64,000 bases of DNA from Ursus arctos (GCF_023065955.2 NW_026623089.1:29170767-29234766); one strand, 5' to 3'. Positions 22,022 to 34,154 are shown, counted from the stretch's first letter. Notes: a model not told the origin generated them from the letters alone. Made by a program: numbers and translations.

Positions 22022-22800
22022 TCTGTACCTTTATTCTGTGGAGAGCTGATGGAGATTTACCTCTGAGGATGAGAGGCGCATGGGACTGGGATGCATGCAG
22101 GGATGAGGGAGAGCCTGTTATTTCTCACTAAGAAGGCACCGTTTATGTTGAATCTTGGTAAACAGAATAACATCTCAAGAACAGAAAGTAACCTTCATGA
22201 CAAATTCAGAGCACTTCCTATCTCTAAGGCCTACATGGAGTTACAACAGGGATACATTCTTGGTTAAACACTGTGTACCTGGGGCCATTAAATCCATGAT
22301 AAATTGGGATATAGGGACCTGCAACCTCATTTCTTTTAAGGATATTTAATTACAAAATTCCGTAACAAAATTACAGCCTTATTAAAATGGTTTCTCACCG
22401 AAGAGAAGGGTCTAGAAAGATGAGACAACGCCAATTGTAGCTTTTAGATTTTCCAAGAGCTCTCCCTGTGCCATTGCACTATATTCAGAGGTCAGAAAGA
22501 GGAGACAAACATCTTTGTTCAGAAAATAGCCCCTTGGGAAGGGTAGTCTCTCTCTCCACCTGCCCCCCATGAGCCTGCCCCCACAGAGCCTGGAGTGCCA
22601 GGCAGCTAGGATCCCAGTAGGGAGAGATATCTGGTGGAGAAACTAGCTTCTCTTTAAAAGGACAAACACCTGCCAGCAATGGGTGTCTTATTAGCCACTC
22701 ACATCTTAGTATGAATTATACCAATCATTTTCTTTTAGCACCCCCCACCCAAAATGGTGGTGGGGTGTTTGCCCCAAGAGTGGCTGATTTGGTTGTATAT
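22022..22800. other. Intergenic sequence, nothing recognised
   Basis: No exon or confident repeat identified. Confidence 0.35.
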
Positions 22801-22820
22801 TAAAAGAAGTCGTAATTTTA

Positions 22821-23020
22821 GGGTGCCTGGGTAGCTCAGCTGGTTAAGTGTCTTCCTTTGGCTCAGGTCATGATCCCAGGGTCCTGGGATGGAGCCTGCT
22901 CAGCGGGGAGTCTGCTTCTTCTTCCCCCTCTGCCCCTCCCACCCTCCCACCCCACCCCCGCTCATGCATGCTCTCTCTCTCTCTCAAAAAAAAATTTTTT
23001 TTAATAAATAAATAAATAAA
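22821..23020 (+). mobile_element. Carnivore tRNA-derived SINE
   Basis: Head 'gggtgcctgggtagctcag', CT-rich middle, tail with (AAAT)n. Flanked by a 20-bp target duplication, 22801-22820 and 23021-23040, with two differences. Confidence 0.95.
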
Positions 23021-23040
23021 TAAAAGAAGTCATAATTCTA

Positions 23041-23424
23041 GAGCATAGGACTCTTTGGGGGAAAGAAGCCAGAGTGATGAGTCTTCGTGGGAGGGCTTTG
23101 GGGAGCTAGAGAGGAGGGTGGCAGACATGGAGCAGAGGACACCCCAAGAGGTAGGGGACTGTGCTGAGAACCATGGTGATGGCAACTGTTCCTGGATTTT
23201 TCTAAGAGCCTGCTCCATGACCGCTCAACACATCAGACCGCATGCCCCAGCTTCTCAGAAAATACTTTGCTTTCCGGTGAGTTTCCTCCTCCACCATCTA
23301 GAAGCAGAAACAGGCAGTCCTGGCGGTTTGACCTTGGGGTCCTCGTTTCATCTCTCAGAGACTGAGACCCAATCTCCTCAACCAGCAAGTGGGGAGAGTC
23401 ACCGGACTCCTCTCCTAGGAAGTA
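23041..23424. other. Intergenic sequence, nothing recognised
   Basis: No exon or repeat recognised. Confidence 0.35.
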
Positions 23425-23610
23425 CGCCGCCACGTCCGTCCATCCGCCTCGTGCATAGAGAGCGCTCAGCGGCTGCTGGGGCTGCCGGAGCCCGGCGCAT
23501 CAGAGACCCTCGACAAACACGGGCTGGTGTAATGACAGAATCAGTCTGGGTCCCGTATCCAGGGTCGGCCTGTGACACAAGGTCTGCTGCTCATTACCGA
23601 CGTCCACGTT
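23425..23610. other. Small CpG-rich patch
   Basis: About 18 CpG in under 190 bp by eye ('gtacgccgccacgtccgtcc', 'ggagcccggcgcatc'). No exon, promoter element or repeat is recognised in it. Confidence 0.45.
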
Positions 23611-24954
23611 AGCTTTTCACCCCTCCGCTGCCTAATTAGGAGCCAGAGAATGGTGTTGGAAAAAACCAAGAAATCTGACAACCCCAGCTGTGCTCTCCCT
23701 TCCCCGGTCACCGGTCACCGTGGAGCCGAGCGTGCTCCTTGGGGGTGAGCGCCGCTTTCGCTTCCAGGCACTAACTGGTCCGGAGCTTCAGGTGGAGACG
23801 GGGCGTGGGTGCCAGAGGCCTTGCGGCGAAGCCCCGCCACGTTCCAGCTATGTGACTTTAGGCATGTCGCTTAACTTGCTTTTTTTGTTCCTTCTCATCC
23901 GCGAACACATACCCTGAGGACCTGATGCCACAGCGCCCATTCAGGGCCCGAATAGAGAAGGAATTCTGTCGGCATTAGCTTCCTCTCCTGCCAACCCTTC
24001 TGCTCCCCTCACCCCCTACAGGCCTAAAACGTCAGAGCTGCTGGGAATCTGAAAGAGCAGCCGGAGCTCTGTCTTATCTTCCAGATTAAGGAAGGACAGT
24101 GGGCAAGACAGAGGCGGGCCCAGGATGAGAGTTCAGGTTGCACCCTCTCAGTCCATGCTCACCCCCAATACGATTCTGCCATCATATCATTGTAGTGGGG
24201 CTGTTGGCTCAGAGCTCAAGTCTCCTGGTTTCATTTAAACTGGTTTGTGGCTCTCCTCCTTCTCTGAAATTACATCAAGGAAGCTCTAACGACCATTAGC
24301 CATGGTGGGTTTTCCTTTCCGAGGCCACTGGCATCTTTGGATGGAAGTTCATCTGTGTAAGCGTCTGTACTCTGCTCCGATTTCCAGCAGACTCTAGGAA
24401 TCGTGCCTGGGTCTGGGCTTTTCCTTACAAGTGCAGGATTCTAAATTCAAATTCACAAACCAGAGCCTGTTTTCTGGAGCACGTCCAAATGTGGGTGAGC
24501 GAGAACAGGCAGTTTATAATCCTGAGATGCTAATCTACGTTTCCAGGTTCTGACTGTGGTGGAGGAAGTAATAACGTCGGCGAACAGAATAGGTGCCGAG
24601 CCTGAAGGACCAATTAAGCCTCTTTTTAAATGACCAAGGGCAATATCTATAAGATACAAGCTAATTACAGGAATTAACAACAACTACTACCGAAAAATCC
24701 AGACACTTCAACTATATCAAACACTGAGGACCAGAAATGCAAGCCTTCTTATTTTTACTGCATCTAATATTTTTCTGCCTGTCAAATTAAGCCAAGTGCT
24801 AGCTCTGGCCTCAGTTCACTTCTGGTCCTGGATATATAGGGGAGGGGGCCAGAGAGGAAGGAGGCAGAGATGACAGGAATCCACAGAAGTGAGAAGGCCT
24901 CCAAGTTAAATGCATAATATACTGGTCAAAGGGCCTTTTCCCCCCTGCCACCTC
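23611..24954. other. Intergenic sequence with a short MIR scrap
   Basis: 23840-23895 ('ccagctatgtgactttaggc') looks like MIR. The rest is unrecognised. Confidence 0.4.
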
Positions 24955-25420
24955 CAGTGATTCATCCAGCAAATATCTGTAGAGCAACTATTTTGCGAGC
25001 ACTGGCTTAAGCCCTGGGGATGCAGGGTGCCTGCCTCCGCGGAGCTGACGTTGCAGGGGGGGAATATAGACAACAAACAAGCATGCGAACGAATCAACGA
25101 GATCATCTCAGAGAGCGCCTCGCCCTTGGAAGGCAATGTGGGAAATCGAGGACGCTGAGGAACTGGGCTTACCTGGAGGCACTTTGGCTGGATGGTGGGG
25201 AGAGCATCTTTGAGGAGGTGACCACGGTGAGTTGAGACCTGTATAATCAGTCATAGGTGGTGGGTAAACCGGAGAGACCATTCCACGCAGAGGGCACAGC
25301 ACGTGCAAAGGCCCAGCACGAGGATGATCTTGAAGCACGTAGAGAAGGTCAGAGTGGCTGCAGCTCAGGGAGCTGGGGCTGTGGTAGGAGACAGGAGAAG
25401 CAGTCAATGCCTGATGGTAT
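24955..25420 (+). repeat. Ancient mammalian repeat (L2-era)
   Basis: 'ttcatccagcaaatatctgt', 'aagccctggggatgcagggt', 'gcggagctgacgttgc', 'atagacaacaaacaagc', 'cattccacgcagagggcac' and 'cagcacgtgcaaaggccc' follow the same old consensus as the elements near 3.8 and 52.8 kb, in a longer form. Confidence 0.55.
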
Positions 25421-25464
25421 AAGGCAGGGAAGACAGGATAAGGAATGGCTGGGTGAAGCAGTCC

Positions 25465-25695
25465 CTGAGGTTGAGGTCAGACAGAGCTGGATTTGAATAC
25501 CAGCTTTAAGATTTACCAGCAGAAGAACCTTGAGCAGGTTATTAACTTCTGAGCCTCAGCGTCCTCAACTTTGAAACGGGGGTGACTGTCAATAGGACCA
25601 ACCTCACACGGCTAATGGGAGAAAGAAGTGACGGAAACCATTCCCTGTTTTTAGCAGAGGCCCTGACATACACTGGGTGGTCAATAAGTTCCGAC
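25465..25695 (+). repeat. MIR SINE
   Basis: 'gctggatttgaataccagct', 'ccttgagcaggttattaact', 'tctgagcctcagcgtcctc' and 'gggtggtcaataagtt' give a nearly complete MIR. Confidence 0.8.
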
Positions 25696-25791
25696 TTCTC
25701 CTACTGCAGACTTCTTATCACAGACCCCCAAGGCCACCCCTCAAAGCCCTGGGCCCCTTTCAGCCGCCACCACTCAGGATACCACCAGGTG

Positions 25792-25805
25792 GCAGTCTTT
25801 CAAGT
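25792..25805 (+). promoter_or_regulatory. CTCF core motif, full match
   Basis: 'ccaccaggtggcag' fits CCASYAGRKGGCRS at all 14 positions, plus orientation. It lies in the intergenic region about 9.6 kb upstream of the CRTAC1 promoter. The match is seen directly; occupancy is inference. Confidence 0.5.
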
Positions 25806-25934
25806 TTCACCAGTGCCTGGTCCTGTTCTCACCATTAGGAAAGGGCAAAGACCCTTAGGAGGCAAAGCCTGGTTGGGCAGAAGGTTCCTGGAAATGTACA
25901 GGGAATACTTTCTGATTTCAGCAACAAAATGTAA

Positions 25935-26240
25935 TGGAAAGAATACCAGGCTAAGAGTCAGACCTGGATTCTGGTCTCTACTTCCCCTGCAGACCAGCTG
26001 ATCTTGGCAGTACATTTGCTCATTCTGGGTCCTAATCTCGCCATCTACCGCTACCATGGGGTCATCGGGAGGTCCAAGTGAGGTACTGTGTGTGGAATGG
26101 CTGTCTAAAATGTACCTGAGTGTCTGTCCCAGCTTTGCCCCTTGCTTGCTGCTTACCTTACCTCAGCTTTTTCATCTGTAAAATGGGCATAAGAATTGGC
26201 CTCACAGGCGCGTAGGGACGCCTGGAGCAGTAAAAGCACA
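25935..26240 (+). repeat. Two MIR-type fragments
   Basis: 25935-26065 has 'agtcagacctggattctggt' and 'ctcattctgggtcctaatct'. 26125-26240 has 'ctcagctttttcatctgtaa' followed by 'aatgggcataagaattggcc'. Confidence 0.65.
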
Positions 26241-26579
26241 TGAGCAGCGCCAGCACATGCAGGAGCAGCCTCGACGTGTGCTTGTTAGCGTTCGTAAAGC
26301 TCCATGGAGGTCGATCAGCTTATGAACACGGGCCACGGTGGCTTTGGTCCTGGTGCCTGCTGGGGAACCTGTGACAGGCAGTGAGCTCCCGGAAGACTGT
26401 GAGCGAGCAGAGAGAGGGGAGAGTTCCAGTAGAGATGAGGAGGGAAGGTGCCCAGTAACCAAGCCAGGGAAACCTCTCCTGCCTTACATTTGATGAAGGA
26501 GGAGGGGCATCACCTGCTGGCCGCATCTCCCCAGCCCGTTCCTATTCCCCATCTCTTTCCGCATGAGTTCGGCATCAAT
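26241..26579. other. Intergenic sequence, nothing recognised
   Basis: No exon or repeat recognised. Confidence 0.35.
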
Positions 26580-26695
26580 TCCCCGCTGTATTGTAAGCTC
26601 CTTGAAGGCAGAGAAGGACTCATTCATCTTTGTTCTCCCCCTGGCCTAACACAGAGCCCACACCTAACAAGCCCTGAATAAATGCTGGCTGTGAC
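26580..26695 (+). repeat. L2 LINE 3' end
   Basis: 'gtaagctccttgaaggcaga', 'cctggcctaacacagagccc' and 'ccctgaataaatgctggctg' match the L2 terminus. Confidence 0.8.
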
Positions 26696-28959
26696 CCATC
26701 CATCCCTCACTGTGCAGTGAATTGGTCACATCCCAGAAGCCCCTGGGCTATGCACTGAGCCGGAACTCCTCCGGCCCAGCTTAGGAATTGGATGCTCTGC
26801 CTGTGACCTGGGGGTGTTGGTGTCTCTGTGCTAATGTCCTTATCCGTAAATGTGTGCAGAGCATGCCATCGTCACAGGCAGGAGAAAAGGCACAGACACC
26901 AGCTGTATTTCCTGGGCTCGCCATTTGCCCTGGACCTGTCCCTCCTGCCTGGAAGGCTCTTCAGAGGGGGCACCTGGCTGTGAGTGCTGTGTGCTCTTGA
27001 CAGGGAACAGGTGGGGGAGGACGGCGGCGTGATGGGGAAGGGCGGAGGGTACGATGGAAGAGGCTCAGCATACCAGAAAAGAGCACCCACACTCCTAAGC
27101 CTCCTTTGCCATATGAGCATCTTGTTGAGGGGGAGGGATCGCTCCCTCTCTCTGGGCCTGTTTCCTCAACTCCACTACAGGGAAAATATAAATACCCACT
27201 TCTCTGTCATAAAGGGCATAGTGCCCGGCCCACAGAAAGCGCTTAAATGCATGTTGGATATCCCGATGAGGTAGTGCAGGAGACAATGCTTCGTAAATAC
27301 TAAAGCAGCCCTGGTAAAACTTGACTGCCAAGGTAGTCTCAAAGCAGAAGAAAGCCTTACTCCCCACCCCCACCCCCGGGGTGGGGGTGGGGGGTGGATC
27401 TCACCCAACAGGAAGTCTGGAAGGTCTTTTGTCTAAAGGATGCACGCACAATTTTGCATTCAACTCCGTGATCTATCTAGATTTATCAAAATGAAAAGTG
27501 TATTTTCCATTTCTTAGCAGCTAAATTACCTACCATACCTCCTCTTGCCCCCTGCCCCTAGCACATCTTCCAGTAAAAATGGGTCCTCCAGGAAGATGTG
27601 GCGCTTTTACCTGGGGTAATCTGTGGTCCTGGAATCCTCCCCCAGACATCCCTGTTTAAGGAGCTGGTGAAAGTACCCTCTTCAGGTTTCATTATTTGCA
27701 TTTCATACTGTAGGGGGCCAGCCTTGGCACCCTGCTTTACTTTGGTAGAATACTTGGCCTTTGTCTGGCTGCGTCCAATCAACTCCTGAGGGTCCAAAAT
27801 GAGCTCCCTCCCTCCCCGCTGCCGCGCTCCGCGGCCCCAGCCAGCAGGCAGTAATTGGACAGACAACAGCCCGCCTGCGGGGCTCTCCCCTCAGAACTCC
27901 GCGTTGTTACTGCTGTGCCTGTGGCCTGACCCTCTGGCCCCCTGCCTCCCTGGGGCCTGCCCTCCCCCTCCCTGCCCCAGCCCCCCGGCCCTGCCTTTGA
28001 GGGTTCGCAGGCCTCCTGAGATGTCCTGAAGCTCCCCGCTGCCTGTGCCCCAGCCTTCCACGCAGCTGGTGTAGCCACCTCACTGGAGAGCGGATTGCGC
28101 TGGGCTCTTAAAGACTTCCAGGGGAGCCGTTTCCACAACCTCTGCAGGAATCTGGTTCTGACATCTCACAACTCTCCCGGAGAAGAAAGCCTTCTTTTCA
28201 TGAAATCTCAATTCCTTTCTGTTGCAGTGAGCACGGAGTTGCTTTTACTCTCTGCTAGTTTGAGCTACACTTAAACAACCATAATTCCTCACGGTTTTCC
28301 CCTCGCTCACCAGCGTGGGGAATGTTGGCTTTGCTTCTGGTCAGCCTTCAGCCACCGTGCGCGTGGCCCTGGGTCGGGGCTGGGCTCTTGCCTCTGAAGT
28401 GTGAGCAGAGCGACGTTGAAATGGAGGGGAGCCTTCCAGCACAGGGGTGGGACTGAGCCAAGGGTGACCCCGCGCGCCTCTTTGGGTCCCTGGAAGGAGT
28501 GACTCATCTGATGCTGGTTGAGGGCCTCTTGTGGGCCAGGCCGTAAAGAGGTTTATGGGAAACATAAAGCCAGGTTTCTACAAAAAAAGCAATGACTCAC
28601 TTGACTCTGTGGACAGTAGACAATGCCCAAGCGACTTAAATGCGCACCCGGCTCTGCCTCTCGTCAGCCATGCCAGGTCGGGCAGGCCACCCACCCTTTG
28701 AGCCGTCACTTGTGTCTACCGCATCCTAAGTGTCCAGGTGGATTTTTTTTTTTAATTCTGTAAAGTTCTGCACACACTGAGAGGATTACTAGCTATTGGG
28801 TGGGGAGAGTGTGAAAACAGGGGTACCTCCAGATAGAGTGGGGTGCTAGAGGTCTGGGTGTGAGGAGAAAGAGATGAAAGTGAGGGGCATTTCAAAGGAA
28901 GGACAGGCAGGTGGAGGTGGCAGGTTGTGCACAGAGACTGGAGGAAAGAGAAGAATGAC
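26696..28959. other. Intergenic sequence, mostly unrecognised
   Basis: Contains the G/C hairpin at 27362-27394 and a possible MIR scrap at 27140-27250. The C-rich stretch at 27840-28010 gives long open frames without family motifs. No exon is supported. Confidence 0.4.
27362..27394. repeat. G/C hairpin with quadruplex potential
   Basis: The arm 'ccccacccccacccc' (27362-27376) is followed by one C and then its exact reverse complement (27378-27392). The plus strand has several G runs of four to six and the minus strand mirrors them, so either strand could form a G-quadruplex, the other an i-motif, or both a cruciform. Confidence 0.9.
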
Positions 28960-29090
28960 AACAGTCACCATTTCTGGGACACTCACTAGGTACCAGGCGC
29001 TCGGCTAAGCGCTGTGCACACGTTCTCTCATGTGTTCCTTATAAAAGCCTTATAATCGTTTTTGTTGTCCTCATTTTACCCTCGCATCTG
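28960..29090 (+). repeat. Ancient 'taccaggcgctcggctaagc' repeat fragment
   Basis: 'gacactcactaggtaccagg', 'gcgctcggctaagcgctgtg' and 'gttgtcctcattttacc' match the old mammal-wide pattern. Confidence 0.55.
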
Positions 29091-31854
29091 GCAGTTCATA
29101 ATAATACCTCCAGACCCTGAAACTGAATCTGTGAGAAACCCATTCTATCTTTAATGAAATGGGGTGTCAAGATGAGGATAGAGTTTTCGGACAAATCAGG
29201 AAAGAACCAAGAGGTGCAGAGAGAGCGGTGGGGGAGGGGAGTACGCAAAAAAACCCTGGTTAATTCAATCACGACGGAGTCATCAGAAATAATGCCCCCT
29301 GCATGTTTCAAACATGAATTCCTTTTCCCAGATGCCTTCCACTCTTGTCCACCTGTTCTTGTCAGCCCTCTATCTAACCCACCTCCTCTCTGAATGGTCT
29401 GGCTCCTCCCTCCTTCCCCTCTTTTCCCTATGGCTCCTCCCTTCCTCCTTCCTGATCTCCCTCTCTTCCCACACAATTACCCTTTCCATCTTCTTTTGTG
29501 TCAATACTTGACTCTTTGTGGATGACAAGATCTTCACGTTCAGTTTACACATTCAAAACAGACTAGAAACATTCTCCTCCACCCATTGCTTCCTCTCCCA
29601 ACATCCTCCCTTCCCTTTCTCTCTCCTCCTGATTCTTCCCCTCCTTTTATTTACTCCTTCCTGGTCACCTTCCTCTCCTGTTCACTTTCACCCATTTCTC
29701 TCTTCCTTTGGGATGGAACTGGATAGGCACCTCTAGCCCAGAAGCGCCCTGGCACTTGCTGCTAGAAAAATGCCTGCTTCCACTCCCCACTTGTGAAAGC
29801 ATTTTTATTCTTCTTCTTTAAACCATGACCATGAGTTCATGTCTGTCAGAGACCTGGCTGGGTTGGCAGCTGGATATGCCAGGCCAGGAGTGGCTGGAAC
29901 CGGATCAAGACCTGCCCACCAAGGCAGGGCCAGGATCTTGGGAGGTCTTGGCAGCTGGTGGGAGGAGGAAGTGAGGCCAGGTTGGGTCACTGTCAAAGGA
30001 AGCTGGCATGAGGCAGAGGCTCAAGAAGGCAGTTAATATCAGGGATATGAGGCAGCAGGTGGTAAAGACTCAGCCACAGGGAGGGAAGTAAAGTATCCAG
30101 ACCCCAGAATCCTAGTCCCTGAAAACCTGGGTCATGTGCTTGGGTACCAGAATGGGAGAATGAGACAGAGACCTACTTACTGGAGCTGGGAGTACCAGAC
30201 AGAGCTCGGTCAGAAGAAAAAGGTGGTAGCAGATACTAGGACCTGGAGCAAAGACAAAGCAGGACCAAGGTCAGCACAAGGCTAGCCTTAAGATTCAAGA
30301 TGAAGCTTTCCTGCTGCTGACCTTGGGCTCCAGGGAGCCCCCTGGCCATGAAAGGTATTGCTGGCTGGGCATCTCAAGCAGGGATAGAAAGCTGAGCACT
30401 CAGGGGTTCACCAGGGCCTTGCCTTGTCTCTGAGTCATATTCTCAGCCAGCCCCTCAGATTGAAAAGCCATCCCACCACAGTGTGGGAAAACTTCAAAGC
30501 ACCCGGGCCACGTAGGTAACAGAATACCATGGCTGTCAGGTGTCTGCCTACAGCATCGCTTCCGGGCTCCCTCCAGCCCTAACATTTTAGGCCCTGACCT
30601 TTCTAACTAGCTTTTCTAGGATTCCATAATGTTCTCCTTTTTCTAGTCTCCCTTTCCAGGTCTGCCCTCTCTCTACCTGGAGAAGTTTCCTGTGGCATGC
30701 ACTTCCGTTCTAAGCTGCTCTGAATGAGCTCTCTCTGGCCAGCTGCAAGTCCGCCACGGTTCATGGCTTCTCTACAAGAGCTTCTGCACCTTCACCCCTA
30801 CTTGTCTCCCCTCCTGGGTCCATTCTGTGCCTCTGTCACTTGTAAGCCACTGTTAACACAAGTGCATCTGAAACCCACCAGCCGTCCGATAACTACGTGT
30901 TCCTTAGCAGAAAGGGACTTGAGTGCGGGATAGGTCGGCTTGAGAAGGGGCTACGTCCTCACTCTCCCTCCCACTCCTCACTTCTTGCACGTATTACGGT
31001 TTCTCATTGGCTACGACTGCTGCCTTCCCACAGCCTCACAAAAACATTTATTTCTTTAGGGAAGACCAAGACTAATTCCACAATCCCTCATCTGCAATTC
31101 CAAGTTCTCAAATCTCTGAAAGTCAAGAGGTGCATTTTTGTTTTATTTTGTTTTGCTTGCGGGTTTGGTGCCAAAACTCATCTGGTGACAAAACCTGACC
31201 TGACCGGGTGTGAAGCGACTTTATCTTCACACCTCCTTCGTGAGAACATTCATCTTTTTACTGCAGAAATAGTCATGGGTCCTGTTAAGAGATGCTGCCC
31301 AAGACCTCACTGGGACGTCTCAGAATGGAGGGTACCTTTCTGAATTCTAAAACCCCTTTGGCCTCCAGGGTTTCAGATAAGAGCCTGAGGAACGGTGGCA
31401 ACCTTTCTGTTCTTTTGCAAAAGATCTGTTGGAACAGAAGCATCTCTACGATCTGAGATTCCCTGGCCTTTCTTTGCATCTGGAGAATGAGAAGACAGCC
31501 AGGTGGATCGTGGGGGTGACAAGGAAGGCAAGGATAAGAAATCTTCTGATGTGGAGGAAGAAGGGCTGACTTGGTTTGACTCTAAGTGACTTGTGGAACC
31601 TGCCTGAGGCTGAACTATAGGGGGGAGCTGGTTTCCAAGAGCCCCTGCTCCAATAGGCTTTCAAGATAACTGACATGACACACATGAAATGTCTTGAGCT
31701 TTTACAAAAGGAAGTGCCACAAACCTCTCTGGTATTTTTTAAAGTAAGCGTGTTTAGTTGGAATAAATTAATCAGCAAACATGGTGTGGTCACTCCGTGC
31801 CCAGTTTCATGCTGGCTTCCATTGAAATGGTCAAGTGTAAGGTACAAACTCCGG
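29091..31854. other. Intergenic sequence, pyrimidine-rich in part
   Basis: 29385-29475 and 29575-29700 are strongly CT-rich on the plus strand. About 31090-31330 looks repeat-like ('gacaaaacctgacctgaccg', 'cttcacacctccttcgtgag') but I cannot name it. No exon is supported. Confidence 0.4.
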
Positions 31855-32180
31855 ACTTAAAGGGGCTTCCATTCTGGTAGGATGGCCAAGTTTTACGTAT
31901 AAGAAATAATTAGAAAACGGAACAATGTGCATAATAGAGTGCTAAGATGTTGCTGACTAGCAAGAGAGCCAGAAAGGCAAAGCTCACTGGCCAGAGCAGT
32001 TTGGGAAGGTGGAGTGGGAGGTGAGACTCAGTTTGGGTGTCAGAAGATGAGAAAACATCTTAGGCAAGTGTCCCAGATAAGAATGGACAAGGTTTGTGGG
32101 AGGATGATATGGAGAGAAACTTCACTAGAGTGGAAAAGGCTGGAGTCAGGGTATTGGGAGGAGACTGAACAGGCTGGATC
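31855..32180 (+). repeat. Probable ancient L2-era repeat
   Basis: 'ggggcttccattctggtagg', 'ataagaaataattagaaaac' and 'aatagagtgctaagatg' resemble the 'gagcttacattctagt...aataaacaa...agtgctatg' consensus seen elsewhere in the window. Confidence 0.4.
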
Positions 32181-32189
32181 AGGTAAAGA

Positions 32190-32550
32190 GTGAGTTGAAA
32201 ACGCCACACCGGATGGCTTAGACAACAGAAATTCATTTTCTCACACTTGGAGGCTGGAAATCCCAGATCAAGGAGCCGGCAGGTTTGGTCTCCTCAGAGG
32301 CCTCTCTCCTTGGCTTACAGATGGCCACTTCTGTCTGTGTCCTCATATGACCTTTCTTCTGTCCATGTGCAGAGAGAGAGGGAAGCCGCCAGTGTTTCTT
32401 TATTTTCTTGTAAGGACACCAATCCTAAGGATTAGGGTTCTACCCTGTGACCTCATTTAACCTTGATTACCTCCTTAAAGGCTCTGTCTCCAAATACAGT
32501 CACATATGAATTGGGGCGGAGGGGGGCTAGCAAATTCAGTCCATAATATG
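32190..32550 (-). mobile_element. MLT1/MaLR-type LTR fragment
   Basis: On the plus strand: 'gatggcttagacaacagaaa', 'ttcattttctcacacttgg', 'aggctggaaatcccagatca', 'gtaaggacaccaatcctaag', 'cctcatttaaccttgattac' and 'tccaaatacagtcacatatg'. This is the reverse complement of the MaLR LTR type at 16.8 kb. Confidence 0.75.
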
Positions 32551-33384
32551 TGCATGTGTCCCAAGAAAGCAGGGTGTGTCTGGGCAGTTCGTGAGTGCAA
32601 GATGCTTACAACGAAACACGCAGGGCAGGGCTGGACTCTCAGTGGACACAGACATGAACTGAGTGAATGGACATGGAGGACATTAAAAGAATTCAAAATT
32701 ATAGTACCAGGTCCCTGGCCCACTGGCTCAACCCTGACAAGTTCAAGTGCAGAAACCAGATTGCATTCCCTGGAGAACTTCCTGGAAAGAATGTCTCCGT
32801 CATTTCCTGCATTTCTCTGTCCTTCCCCAGCACCTCTGGTCTGTTACACCCTTACTTGGCTAGCCGCAGGAAAGTGTGACATCATTATAGAGCTGTTTTG
32901 TGCAGTCTATTCACATCTGGATGGCTAATGCTGATAATTACTGCACTGGTTACTAAATCTGTCGGGTTTAGGTGAGGTGAGGCTCCACAGCTGGGGCTGC
33001 TGCTCACAACTTCGCCAGCAGAGAGAGGTGAGAACAAAAACCAAGAAAGATGTGCTCAGGTGCTTGGGATTGAGTGAAACTGGTTAATCACCAGTCACTT
33101 GCTATCTCCCTGAGTTGGAGTTCCTGGCTAAAGGATGCTCGTTGATCAGACAGAACATGACAACCTGCAACTTATCTCCACACGAAGAGGATGGTGGGGA
33201 CCAAGATGCAGAAACAAGTGTGGAGATGGCCTCTCAGGTGCCAGGGCCATCACCATATGACTCAGATGCCCTCTGAACACGGTGAGGGTGATGATGCAGC
33301 AGGTTGCAGAGCAGACTGCACTTCTTATGGGAAGAGCGGGGAATCGGGTGTGTCCTTGGGCAGAGTTTATTTGCTGCTAAGTGA
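32551..33384. other. Intergenic sequence, nothing recognised
   Basis: No exon or confident repeat identified. Confidence 0.35.
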
Positions 33385-33765
33385 AGGTTCTTAATTTGGG
33401 ATCTTAGATTAAGTTTTAAGGATCCATGAACCCCCTAACTTTGCATGGCAACATGTATACGAGTATATGAAAGAGCATTTTTCTGAGAAACAAACCCATA
33501 ACATTAACCAGAATCTTGGAAGTTTCAAAAGGGTTCTTTTGATCGCCCAAAGGGAAATGATTATAAGCCACCACCGTAGACCCCTAGAGAAACAGGTTGA
33601 CATTGGGCAGAGCCCCAGGAAAGACTTGAGATCCCTAATGATCATGAGGTGATATTCGGAGATGTGCTTGCGTGTCTTTGTATATTTTTCTAGAAGAAGG
33701 ATTCAATAGTTTTTGCAAGATTCTCAAAAGGGTCCACGACCCTCAAATGACTAAGAACCTGAGTT
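33385..33765. mobile_element. hAT-type DNA transposon remnant
   Basis: Its ends look inverted: 'aaggttcttaatttggg' at the left and 'ctcaaatgactaagaacct' at the right. Inside, 'ggatccatgaaccccc' and 'tctcaaaagggtccacgacc' match hAT-type mammalian elements. Family not assigned. Confidence 0.55.
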
Positions 33766-33922
33766 AGTTCCAGGGCCAAAAATATAGAAAGACTGCCTAT
33801 GCTTAGCTCTTTCTTTCCAGAGGTTGATCACAGAGACCTGAAAACGACCAAAGTAGGCTTGGTAGTTCTGCTTTAAATCTGGGGATAACTGGGGCCAGGG
33901 GCTAGTTGGCAGGGCGCCTCCA

Positions 33923-33924
<2 letters not shown>

Positions 33925-33955
<31 letters not shown>

Positions 33956-33968
33956 CAAAATAAAAAAA
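33925..33968 (+). repeat. (AAAAC)n microsatellite
   Basis: Six to seven AAAAC units ending in an A run. It follows 'ggcgcctccatt', so it may be the tail of a degraded insertion. Confidence 0.9.
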
Positions 33969-34154
33969 CCATTGGAATCATTTTAAGAGTTAAGTGCCCA
34001 GAAGCCAGAGGGACGGTCACAAAGTCATCAATAGATGGGAAAACAGTCCTAGTTCCCTTGGTCTCCGATGGCGCATCCCCAAGTCTTTCTCTTCCAGCGC
34101 CCTGTGCATGCCCCAACTTTCTGAAACCCAAAGACTTTACTCAAGGAAGCTCAC

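Noticed and set aside
27706..27722. CTCF-like 'ctgtagggggccag'
   Set aside because: Fails the core at several positions, including the first three bases and the end.
33925..33968. (AAAAC)n as the tail of a carnivore SINE, given 'ggcgcctcc' just before it
   Set aside because: No SINE body or target duplication can be found; treated as a simple repeat.
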